DNA of 64,000 nucleotides from Helicoverpa zea (Eukaryota > Arthropoda > Insecta > Lepidoptera > Noctuidae). A program made the position numbers and the translations under genes. Where the stretch lies: NCBI RefSeq assembly GCF_022581195.2, contig NC_061479.1, positions 4,278,001-4,342,000 of the forward strand. Direction: 5' to 3'. This document shows positions 10,546-23,600 of this stretch, piece after piece (within the stretch, counting starts at the first letter, position 1; every line of letters starts with the position of its first letter). The notes under the pieces were generated by a model, which had not been told where the DNA came from, made no database searches, and saw only the letters and a program-made list of their open reading frames with translations.

Positions 10546-13500
10546 GTGAGTTTAGTTTTCGAGTTTTTTTGAGCTATATTATCTGGTCTAGTTTGGCTTT
10601 TTGCAGACAGTACATACATCAAGCTTACTACAATCCACTTTATCTCTTAATATACACCATGACTTTTTAGCCGTCTTACAACGGCAGCCCACTTCTTGTA
10701 TCCAATGACTAGTAAACGTTCATATAAAAAAAATATGAGATTTGAATAATTTCAAAATAAAAATTAATTCATTATTATGATGCATGACGTAGATTATAAG
10801 AACACCCTGTTGTGAGCGCTGCCCGTATCTTGTATCAATGGAGCGCGGCGCGTTGGGAAGGTACCTTCTTTCTACCGTTTGATACGTAAACATTTTTTTT
10901 TCAGTATTTTTCTTTGCTCCTATTATCTTAATTAAGTAAAGCTATAAATATTATGTATAAATATTATATTAGGTATTTTATGTCGGTTAGATTGAGTGGA
11001 CTACCTTTGTAAGACGACTAAAAAGTCACGGTGTTTAAGGTTCAACGTTGATTGGCAAAATTGTACAGATTGGAGTAGCTCGATGTACTCGCGTCCTGTA
11101 CCTTTGATAAACTGTCATGAAAATCCCTATAAATAATGTGAGCAAATAAAGCAAATTACTAGAGCCCCCCCTATTTGAGCTATATCAAGGATTCTTCTTT
11201 TTCTTTCGTGTCGATGACATGTTATATAGTGAATCTACACTTTGTTAGCCCAATATGCAATATCAAGTATTTAAACCGTACTATTCTTTCCCAGACATGC
11301 AAATATTCCTTAAACAAATATTTACCCACATTAACCAGGACTTGGTACAATAGGATATAAGGTTTTACATTTGGCTTACCTTTTACCTTCTCATTTCAGT
11401 TGGTCAATTAGTTGCAAATTAAAGTTTAACATTAAAGTTATCCTTACAATTTCCAGGACCAGTGAGACTCAGAACCCGATGGCTCGCACGATCAGCAACG
11501 CGTCTGCGCTGACATCGCTCTGCGCCGACCTCTCAGCTTCAGACTCACACTTCTTTGAGGTAAATAAATGTATTTCTGTGATTTGTGAAGAACTCCTATA
11601 TAAGAAGTAAGAATGGCTTTGTGATGAGAAGGGATGATACACTTGCTATCAGTGCAAGGTACAGTTTATACGTTAAGTATAACAGTCTAAGTGCACAATA
11701 ACTATAACAGTGTTTTACAAATAAACTATCTTTTTCTGACCTTCACGTTTATAAATGTGGATGGACAGAGAGGGAAAGGAACGCCGAAGAAAAATGAATA
11801 GATCGCCTGAAAGAGAATATGAATACAAAGGGAGTGAATATTAGTACGATGTCATGAGTATGGAAGGAGAAAATATGCTGTGCCGACCCCAAATAAAATT
11901 GGCATAAGGGCAGGTGGATGACGATGATGTCAACCATCTGAGAGGAACGAAGAAGGTAAACGTATTGTCCCACCGCCAAATAATTTGGCATAAGGGCAGG
12001 AAGAGGAAGATTTATAAGGGTCATGCTTTATACAATTATTGTTTTTTAATAGTTGAAAAACAAAATGCCTAATATAGCGTTTTGAATTGAAAACAATTTA
12101 AAACGTATCTCTCTACATTTTCCAGGTCTTATACATCGGAAAGGTGAGGATATCTCAGCGCAAAGTTCCTGAGTCCTTGATCGACGATGCTTTGAACAAA
12201 TTCGCTCAACATGAAGCTGAAAAAGCTTTGAAACAGAGGCGGCATAGCTTGCTGTCTTCTACTGGGGTAAGTATTTAACATGACGTGGCTGTAGTACACT
12301 ATTTTGAAGAAATAAATTGATTGTAAATAGAAAACAGACCGTGATTTAGATATTCAGTAAATGGAGTAGTACCTATAGGACAAGGTGTTTATAAAGTGTA
12401 TTTTCTAACCAAACAAAATCTTGGCCTAAACGACACTATACAAATTGTTTCCGTATAGAAAAAAGAATTCAAAGAAACTCAATTACGCTTTTCAAAATGT
12501 AATGAAATGCAATTCTTTACAGACATCAATATACAGTTCAGATTCTAAAGAGAACCTAGAAGATGAAACAACACCACCACACGAGCGTTTTGCCAACAAC
12601 AGCAAGAAGATTCTAACACCCAGCACCACTCCTTTAGAACCCGACAAAGCCTGGGCAAGTGCTGAAACTCTTAGCACAACACGCAGCAAACCAGACACGA
12701 AGAAAATAGACGAAGAATTCGATATGTTCACTAAAGAACGAGCAGAAACAATAATTAAAAAGCCAACACAAACACCACTTGAACCTAGTGTCTTAGTTCT
12801 AAATGTACCTAAAAATAATTTGGACACCGTCAAAGAAGAAGACAAATCAGATATTTACTCTGTTATATCAGAAACGGCGTCTTCTATCAATGAGTTCTGT
12901 TTAAAAACCAAAATTGAGAATTCCAAAATTGATGCGAAAGACCCAGATCCGTTTTTGGATAAAGCTTCTCAGAATCAGAAGGGTCGTGAGGATAGTCCAA
13001 CTCCGATGAACTTTCAAGAGATTAGTCGGAAGCCGGTGGTGACTGAGAGAAAGACGTTGAATGAGAATAAGCCGTTTTTGAGGGATCGGTCAGCTTCTAT
13101 TGGAACTATTAATCAGAAAACTCCTATTGCTCAGCTGATTGGGGAACAAAATAGGACTATGCTATTTCAAGTGAGTTTTCTGTTTTATAGACTATACTCA
13201 TGGCTTCTTACATACATACATTTACAAGCTTCATATTGTCGGATTCGCGTTTTAGTAATATTTTTGCCAATTTCACATCTGAAGTTGAAAAATATTTAAA
13301 GTTCAATTTGCATTATCTGTTATCCATACATATATCTTCCACCATCATAATCGTCTTTCTAACCTTGTTCTCATTTTATTTTTTGTCGGTGCAGCATCCT
13401 TTTTCTTTCATAATGCTGTATCTAAAGTCATATCACAAGTAACATTTTCCCAGCCATATCGTTTATTTCTATAGACTTTTTAAAACAGGAAAGACACACT

Positions 13501-16500
13501 TGTGTGTGTTTTAAGTACATACCCATTGCCCTTGTATGCATAAGCTTGTTGGCGCTCAGATTTGGACTAGTGGTAAGCATATAAAGACAATGTGCATATA
13601 CATTTAAACATACAATTATACCTCATCCGCTTTCATCAGCTAAAACATCTATACCATACAAAATTTTATCTACCCCAGGTTGGTCGCGCAGAACTTCGTC
13701 TAATAAGCCCTGATAGAAAGCAGATCCTTCTCCACCGAGGGTTCAAAGACGTGGCCTCTTGTGTCCTCGGGAGGATCAATAAGGAACACTTTGGCTTTGT
13801 ATGCAGAGAGACCAATGATACGTACGCGTGTTATGTCTTCAAGTGTGAGAGCGATTCTGTGGCTTTGGAGCTTATTAATGGTGAGTTTATGTTTAATTAT
13901 TTGCCTAGCCTTTTTTATTAAGTATGTTGGAATCGGCTCCACCAAGCGTAGATTAGTAACAGTGTTTTATATGAAGCGACTGCCTGTTTGCTCTTCTAGT
14001 TGTTAGATACTCTGGTTTCTGACTGCGAAAGATTGACAAATTGTAACTAGCATCTACCAACTTTACCCGCTCTGGATAATAGGGGAACTCTTTATGATAA
14101 GATAGTCATCTACAAATTATTCAAGAATCGATTGCACTAAGCTTGCCTTTTAATTGTTCAATCCCTACAGCTGTTAATTAGCCCCGAGCTCTTCTTAGCT
14201 TGATTCGTTAATTCATTCAAGTACTTCCCATACCTGACAGACAAATAGTTACTCTTACACATAATGAATAAAAAAAACATTGCTTACATTTATTTACAGC
14301 CATAAAACAAGCGTTCGTAGCTCACGCAGAGCTACTGAAGAAATCCCGAGAGAAGTCACCAAACATGACATGTGAACACTGTCCTATGTTGTGGTATCAT
14401 CGCCTGTGCCATGATATTGAAGGTAAGGCCTGCCAATTGGTGTATATGTCGCAGGGATATGATAAAAACGGGGTCATGTCATTTCACTGAACCAATTTAG
14501 GGATTTGTTCAATTCACTAGATTTGTTTAGGGAAAAGATAAAATCGTGTTGTTATTTTAACATCCTCCGTGATTTGATCAAATCCTCGTTTTTATCATAT
14601 CCCTGCGACATATATATATAACTCTGTAAATAAGAGTGTATATATATTTATACCTGTACTTATCCTTACCTTATAAGGACGTCTATTTCTTTTTGCCCTG
14701 TTACCAATTTCATTTGGAGTTGGTCCTCTCTGTGACTGTGAATGTTATTATGACAACTAACATTCACTCCCTTCTCATTCTCGTCATGATTACCTTGTCG
14801 GTCTAGTAGTGGCATAGCGCGACTGTTGTGCATGGGGTTTTGGGTTTGATTCTCAGACCATTCGTAAATGGTTTTGGAGGTTTTGAAAAAAAACTTTCAC
14901 AAAGCAGCCCGTAGTCTGGAAGTTGGTGATTGATTAGCATCGGAGAGCAAGTTGCTGTCGATACTGTGCCTAATTTCTCTCTGGCACTTTTTTATATTTT
15001 TACTTTACATAATAACTTATTTATATGATTGTTACAGGCATGAACGACAAGAAGACCCACGCCTTCATCCTCCGCCGCATAGAACAGCTACCTGAAGATG
15101 AGCAGGATCTCATAGTGACCAAGTACCAGGGAGGCACCAACCATATGTATGAGGTAACTATAGCGAAACACAATAATTTAATATTTCTTTAGGGGTACCT
15201 CAAGGTTGCATTTTACGTCAACTGTAGCTTTTCTTCAGTTTAGCGACTAAATTAACTAAAAAATAATTTAATTGGTTTAAAATGTAGGTCCCAGGTTCGA
15301 TTTCTGGATCGGGCCGAAATAGATTTAGAAATTTTGATAAAGTCTAGAGTCTGTTTCTTGTTGGAGTTACAACCCCGTGCTCGGGAGGGAACATAAGGCC
15401 CCCCAATGCTACTTAGTAGCAGTCATTGTTATAATTCTACGTCAGAAGCCATCAGACGGATTTGAGAAAACTCTGAAACTGGGGCTCGTTAGGTGATTAA
15501 AAAGAAAAGAAGTAATAAGAGTCTTCCTAAACTAACCCTCTATTTCCATACAGTATATTCTTCAGAACAATATTAGTTAAAGTAAAAGTAATACTTTCGT
15601 TGTCACAGACGGGTGAGCACAATGCATTTCTGATGATGTTGCTGCGCGCGCATTGCGAAGCCAAGCAGACACGACATGTGCACGACACCGCTGAGAATAG
15701 GTAAGCAGATGTTCTAGTAATTAACCAGTTATAAGAAATATATTTTTAAAAGTTCAAACGAAAGTAATTTTATCTAAGTAGTTAGAACTAAAATTGAAGC
15801 GAAATTAAAAATAAAACTGGCCAAGTGGGAGTTGTACCTCAGCAGGGGTTTCGTATTCTTTTCTATAAAAAAAAATAAGCAAAAAATCACGAGCCCCCTA
15901 AAATATTTAGGTCGTTTCAGTTACATGAGTGAATCATCTACGTACCTATATTATTTTTTTCCTTACTAGCAACCCACCCCGGCTTCGCACGGATGCAATG
16001 TCATTTAATGCACGTTATTAGACATATAAACCTTCCTCTTCGATCACACTTTTTTTATACTATGTAATGAACTAAATCATTAGCTATAGCTATGTATATC
16101 TATAGCTATGTATATTACCTAGATACTGTAAAAAATCCGTACAACACTATTTGCGTGGAAAAGTAACAAAAATACACACATGCATACAAACACACGTTTA
16201 GAATAATGGTGTGATTCAAAACTTGCTCATCTGACATGAGAAAATATCTTAACTTCCTGAGCCAACCACAGCTTTTGTAACATATTTTCAGATCGGAGTT
16301 CCTAAACCAATACCTAGGTGGCAGCACTATATTCTCAAAAGCTAGACGTTCGATATCCAGTAGTTTTGATCTACTGAAACGCAAAGCCAGCAGGGATGAG
16401 GGTGTTGTGCCTCCTATTATAAAGAAGGTATGTTTTATATATTTAAGAAAGAAATAGAAGGAAAACCAAAGAAACGAAGGATGAATTGTGTGAAAGTCGA

Positions 16501-17617
16501 TATGCTTAGAAAGAATGTTACTTGTGAGATGGCGACAGAGAGAAGATTATGGAAGGGGAAGACATGCTACGCCGACCCCGAATAAAATTGTGATAAGGGC
16601 TGCGTAATGATGATGTTTTATATATTTAAGAGCTCGTGGCTAAGTCACAGCCACAATGTTCGGTCGAGTGAAAGTAAAGTTAAGTAATGGTTGACGCGTT
16701 TGTACGTTGATGACAGACCTTGATGTTGTCTTGACGAATTTCTCCGTTGCGTTCCATTTTCTCCGTTCCATTAAATTGGAGGGTGCCTCATTTGAAAATT
16801 GTTGGATATGGGTGCAGGTGAGACAAAGAAAACACATGTATCCTGAACGACTGTTATATTTCGAATGTAAGAACGTACGATTAAAGTGAACAATGAATGA
16901 TTGTATGTTTGACGAATGATTGAAGTAGGTATGCTTTATATAATCTTGGATATTTGTAAAGGAGGTGTTATACGTACATCATGCGTATATTCCAACAGCC
17001 CCCCTCAAATGTACAAGCATTTTATACAATCATAAGTCAAAAATCGTTTATTCAAACTTGGCTGCAAAACAGCACCTTTTGAACGTCAGGAATTTATAAA
17101 AGACAGCCCCCAAAACGCCCGCCTTTCACCACTTCATATGTGTTTTTACTGGGAAGAAGAACTGGCGCAACAAACTCCCCAGCAACACATGTCTGTCTGT
17201 AGGTTAGAAGAACCTTAAACATTGTTTGATATATAAAGTAGGTATACAATACAATTTGTACATTGCAGTATAGGACAATATGCAATATTTACATACAATT
17301 TATACAGTCATAAATAGTACCTGCTGCATATCAAATTACCTACAATAACTTTGATTAACAGTTTAGATTATTTGTTGTAGCCAAAACATAATAGCATTCT
17401 AAATAAAATCATTTAACTGAAATTATTGAAAGGTTTACATTAATTTGAACTTAATTCTAAAAACTTTGCATCATGTACCATTTTCAAAGTCAAATCATTT
17501 ACTTCATTTAGGCCTTTACAAGCACTTATGAAAATTAAAAACATAAATAAGTTTGATTCTAGTTGCTCATTCCAACAGTAGCTTCCTATGGAGAAGAACA
17601 GGCAAGTAACTCCATGG

Positions 17618-17681
<64 letters not shown>

Positions 17682-20600
17682 ACATAGTATGGTATTACAG
17701 TTTATATGTATTGATACATACAATAACAGCATGCGAAGGTCATGTAGAATCACAAACAAAAACATATGAGAATTAAATTACCATTAAAATGCTTCATGCT
17801 TCAAATTTTCATGTTTCACGAAAATGCATGAGTCAAATACCATTTATAAGAATAATTATTAAACATGATATGAATCTTTTAATGTACTTTGTAACTTATC
17901 TTGTAATAAGTATAAACATTCACATATTTTACATTAATTAATACTTTTATATGTACATATTTTGTCACCAGACAAATAGTCAAAGGAAAAATACAATTTT
18001 ACTAGCTGGTAAAATTTTAATTTGGTTATTAATTAGATATTGTTATGTCCTATGGAGCAGGACCACCACATTTCTAAGCATTTTTATCTTGAACTTAATG
18101 TTCTAACTTATAATATGCTTTCTTAAAAAGTGTGGCTTTTTTATATATGAGTTTTAAACCTCATGTCATTCAGTTCCAGACTGTTGCCTGGTTGTCTGGT
18201 ATTTTGTTATTACATTTACTTATTTATTTACATATACAACCTTACATCTACCCTTACAGGACGTGCCTAATGCGGCAGATGGGTTCTTATTAATTCTAAA
18301 CTAAACTAAAAACACATAAATAACACATCACATCACATCACACAAATCAACACATAAAAAAACTTAACTAAATTCGTCACAATATCGTTTGTGATTTGTA
18401 GGATTATTAGCGATGCTAATACAACTGTTATTAACTTCATATATCATCATTGTCTGTTTTATCAGAATAGAACTATGTTATAATGATTTTATCCAAATAG
18501 CTTCTCTTATAGCTTCAAATAAGCATATATTCAGCTTCTGTTGAGGAACCGGCGACTATTTTGTTTCCGTGTATTCCACGAAATTGTACAATTATCAAAC
18601 ACTTTAAATATGTGATCTGTTGTACTTATGCGGTCAATAACGTCGCCTCAACCAATCAGAATCTGCATACCCTGCCATCAGTTGTTTGTAATCACATTTC
18701 ACATAGGTGAGCTTTAATTTAAGAGTTCCTTTTATGTATCTCAAAAGATGTTTTAACCACTTCCATAACTTCATTAATTTTACTTTGATACTGACTTATA
18801 ATACCCATAGCAGCACAAATATTTGGTCATGTAGGTACTAAGCATTGCATGCGCATTGCGTACATAAGGCACTTCCATATAGATATCTTCCTTGAGAATG
18901 CCTTTCTAAACGGCGGTTTTTACATCCATAAGATGGGCATGTAAATCAAACTGATTTGCAAGAGTTAAAATAAATTGGAAAGATTATATTTGAGCTACTG
19001 GAGTCAACGTTTCGTTATAATCTTGTAAGCATTGTTGAGTGACACCACGAGCTACTAATCGGGCTTTATACCATGTAGGTTTACCCAACTCGTTATTTTT
19101 AATTGTACATACCCAATTTGAGCTTTTTATGTTAAAATTTTTAGGTCTTGCTATGAGAGTCCAAGTATTATTTCTATGATTAGACTCTATTTCACTTTTT
19201 GTGGTTTTCAACATATGTATACTAGAATCATCCCCACTAAAAATGTCACAATAGGTGCATGGTAGTGATTGAACAGTTGTGAGCGATAAGCAAAAATGGG
19301 TCATCAATCCTTTTATAATCTATTGGGGTACTTTGAGAATTATTTGTATTACGTCTCAGTTTGCTAGATGAAGGTCCAGCTTCTGAGCTATTATCAGGGG
19401 AATGATTATGTTTGTGTTTGTTGCCTATTAACTTTGCCGATTTATCGTCGTTATCGTGCTTGTTAATTTAGGCGGGAATTTGAACAGGTATTATAGAAAT
19501 ACAACTCATCAAATCATCATCATCATTGGCCACAGAGCATCTTGGACAGATGATTGTGGCAGTGCTTGTCTACGCGGTTATTAGTGCCGCAAGCACTTTC
19601 TTTCATCAAATCAACATCCCTCGCAATAGGGAATTGGTTATTTTCTGTATTAGGTAAATAGTTTGTAACCATTTTGGTCGTAACCAACTAATATGGCTTT
19701 AAATGACTTTTCGTCAAATTTCGAGGCTTTAGTTTTATCATGAACATGTTGAACCGAATCATCATCATTATTTTAAATGTCTTGAATAACTTATTTTCGG
19801 TTTCGTATTTTCGGTATTGATTGTGTCATGTTTCGTATGGTGTTTTATTATTGGCGAGCGCTTTTGTGGGTAGTCTATTTGTTAAATATGTATATTAATA
19901 TAGCTTCATCCCAGAATATTTTATATAATTTCGCACTTGTAACCAATGGTCGAGCCATTTCGGTTAACGTACGATTCATACGCTCCTCGACACCATTTTG
20001 TTGTGGCTATTCGATACTGTTAAACAGTACCTAAGTTATTCCTTACAAACACAATAATAATCTTTAAATTCATTAGAAAGATATTCTCGCCCACTATCGC
20101 AATATAAATTAGTTTACTTTATGGTTAAATAAATTTTCACTTTTAGCAACAAAATCTTGAAAACATGTCAGCACTTCTGACTTAGCGTAGGTACATCAAA
20201 TATATAACAGTGTGATATTGCACTGTAATGTATAAAATTGTCTATAAACGTAGCAAAATAGTTCTTATCATCTACAGTACATGGTTTTTACCAAATATGC
20301 AAGGTTCACATAATTCATCAGAATTATCAAATAAAAACATTATTTTCATCAACTCCATATTTGAACATTTGATTTTTCTGTTTATTTAAGTGAGTACTAT
20401 GCCGTATTATTTATACTCTTTTACACAGTCTTGGTGATTCTCTTCAACAAAATTTAAATTACTCAGAGAATTATTACTGTTTAAAAGTAATACTAAAAAA
20501 AAACATTAGTGATTGATGTTCTCACCTGTCATAAAACATTTATTATTTTTACCATAAATGTTAAAAAAAAAATTACCGACATACCAGTCTTTTGGCATAT

Positions 20601-23600
20601 TATAACGTACCCCCGGTGAATATAAAACGTCATCAATTGATCCTTGAATTTATGTTGTTACCTCGATTTACCCTTTACCAAACTCCAGGATTGAAACTCC
20701 TTTCCTAGCAACACCGATCTTCAATGGTGTGGATAATTCGACGTACGAGGTTAAAACCTTTTTACATTGTCAATCTTTTAATTTTTTTTTTAATATGATA
20801 TATGTCATCATGATCTGTCACACCAGAATCTAAAAGAAAATAAACAGTATTATTTTCTACATAATTAGCAGACAATTTACATTATGAAATCATAAAAATG
20901 AAACCGTCCTGGTCATTGTTGCAGTATTCAATGTTATTGGCAGACTTTTGAAGTTCACCCATTGATTATTTTGCTGCAGTCCCTTTAAGTAACGGCAGTC
21001 CTTTTTGAAATTATTCCGACGTCCGCAATGATCACAATACATTTTTTTTTGATATTATATGCATTGAATTTCCGGGTTGATAATTATTTTTATTCTTCTT
21101 CTTTCGTGTCGATGACATGTCTTATAGTGAGACTACACTTTGTCAGCCCAATATGCCGCCACAGCGAGAGCACTAATTATTTTTATTTTGAGTGTGGGTC
21201 TCATGTGGGTCTCATTATTATTATACAATTCATGATCGAGTCGTAGTCTAGTAGTAGGCGTAGTCTTCACAGAAACCATATTGAGTTGCTCATCACCTAG
21301 CAACGCAGAAATAACACCGTCATAAGATGTGATATTTTGTTCATTGTTAATGCAATTTTAATTTACACTCTTTCACTGAATTTAAAAATTTTGTTGTATT
21401 ACTTTTAACTACAGAAAACGGCCTGGGCCCATAACCTGTTGGATATGGGTGCAGGTGAGACAAAGAAAACACATGTATCCTGAACGACTGTTATATTTCG
21501 AATGTAAGAACGTACGATTAAAGTGAACAATGAATGATTGTATGTTTGACGAATGATTGAAGTAGGTATGCTTTATATAATCTTGGATATTTGTAAAGGA
21601 GGTGTTATACGTACATCATGCGTATATTCCAACAAAAATCTTTGGAAATCGTTACGGGTAGTTGAAAGCCAGAATTTCTGAAGCGTGGAGCAAACGTGGA
21701 GATCAGCACTCATTCCTTCTTCTTATAAGTAGAAGGCTCAGCCCTGAAGAGGGACAGTGAAAAGCTGATATTCAATAAAAAACATTTTTTTTTAGGAAAC
21801 ATCGCCTCTATCAACTCCGGTACCGATTGTGTTGGACACGGCATCAGAGCCAGCGAATCAGGAGTTACTGTCTCCTGAAGTCGTGAGGAGCAAAAGTCTG
21901 TCGCCAGCTGTGTTGGAAGGTAGGAAATGAAGCTTATAGAAATATAGATGTTACCGTAAGATTACAAACATCGTTAGATTACAATCTATCTCGAGAGATT
22001 GTAAACTGTCGAATTATTGTGAACCGTAACATCTGATTGCAATTTAACGCATTATTTTTCGCTATATTATAATCTATCGATGAGAAATTGTCAAATTGTC
22101 AACTGTCCGAAAGCTCTCTCTGATTGGTCAGTCTTTTTGTAAGATCGACCAATCACGACCAGCCGTTCTGTTCCCATGGAGTTCCCGTAGAGTTAGGAAT
22201 GAAATAGAGGTGTCAGTTAAATAAAATAAATGCTCTTCAAAAATTCTTCAAGTATTAAATTTATATAAAAATAACTCTTATAAAAATACAGTTAGGTATT
22301 TTGTCTTCAAATACAAACTAATATTTAAAAATAAAATAAAAGGGGTGCTAATTAAACAGGCTTCTTTTTAATATCATTATTCGCCCCCAAAAATGTATGT
22401 TGCCTTCTAAGTTACTAAGTCAGCCACAATTAATAAAGCGGCGAGCATCTAAATAATACTATCTTAGCCACGAGTTATCTTCCACTCTAAATACAACTCA
22501 GCATGATGGTTATTTTTTTGCATCTAAATTTGTAGCATGCATTCTAACAGTAAACTTCTTAAATACTATTAAATGACATCATAAAAATATTTATTTACCT
22601 TCTAATTTTTTAACTCGTACCTACTGAGTTTTTTATTTAAAATATAACACATCCCATATTAATTGACCCAGCATGGAAGTAAGCATGCAATATGCAGCAA
22701 GCATAACTTCTGTCACGGCTCCGGCGCTGCGGGGCTCCGGCGGTCCCATGCGAGCGTATCGTCGCAGATGGTTTTCACGCTCACCACCGCAGCTTCGGCT
22801 TGCTGGCCGGCGGAGCCGGCCAGCCTCAGCCGCGGCGGCGAGCGCTGAAACTACCTGCGCCTCAGCTCGCAGGCCGCCTCGCCCCTCCGCGCCTACGCGG
22901 TTTTGAATTGCACTCTAGGGGTAGGGCAGACAAGACTACGTGGAGTCGGTTTTGCAGCGATTCGTTTTCGTCACTAACTTCAATTTTTAATACAATTTTT
23001 AATTGTGTGTAATTTGAGTCTTAAAAATTAAGTACAATTTTTGATTTTATAAAAAATTAAACCGTCACTTATTTTTGCACGTCAAAGAGCTGTGACGCCG
23101 GGAGTTGCAAAGAACATTGTCTTTTTTGACGTTCTACCAATCAGCGCGCAAGATGCATTCCGTTCTACGCCAGTTGACAATTTGACCGCTCTACATCGCT
23201 CTCGATCTTACAAAAAGACTGACCAATCAGGGAGAGCTTTCGGACAGTTGACAATTTGACAATTTCTCATCGATAGATTATAATATAGCGAAAAATAATG
23301 CGTTAAATTGCAATCAGGTGTTACGGTTTACAATAATTCGACAGTTTACAATCTCTCGAGATAGATTGTAATCTAACGATGTTTGTAATCTTACGGTGAC
23401 ATAGACAAAGCTAAATTTGAAGGGTCTGTTGCTAATTTCACATTTTATATGTCTATTTTATCTAATGTATATGAAAGTGTACACGGTACACTTTTACGCA
23501 AATTACGCTGTTACGGAGTCCAAAACGGAGCTCTAAACGTAATAGAATCTTATCTCCAACATAGATTGCAATGTTGTAAATGGTGCTAAATCATCGGGCC

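Larger units (their letters stand above)
16800..21634 (-). mobile_element. copia-type LTR retrotransposon, full ends, decayed coding region
   Basis: Two 198-bp LTRs (16800-16997 and 21437-21634) start TGTTGG and end CCAACA, appear identical by eye, and are flanked by the 5-bp duplication AAAAT (16795-16799, 21635-21639). Read on the minus strand, the 5' LTR is followed by GGTTATGGGCCCAGG (21422-21436), the half-tRNA primer site for initiator tRNA-Met used by Drosophila copia. A GAGGGGGG polypurine tract (about 16998-17006) abuts the 3' LTR. Between them lie gag zinc knuckle, protease, integrase, RT and RNase H remnants in copia order. It sits in a plx intron, antisense to the gene. Later insertions lie inside it (17036-17298 and a poly-T tract). 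Confidence 0.92.

Noticed and set aside
17440..17776. Open frames containing long Lys or Phe runs on both strands
   Set aside because: They are translations of the 56-nt poly-T/poly-A tract.
22663..23012. Overlapping frames across the GC-rich block
   Set aside because: No recognisable domain, three frames open at once because of high GC, and inside an inverted-repeat element.
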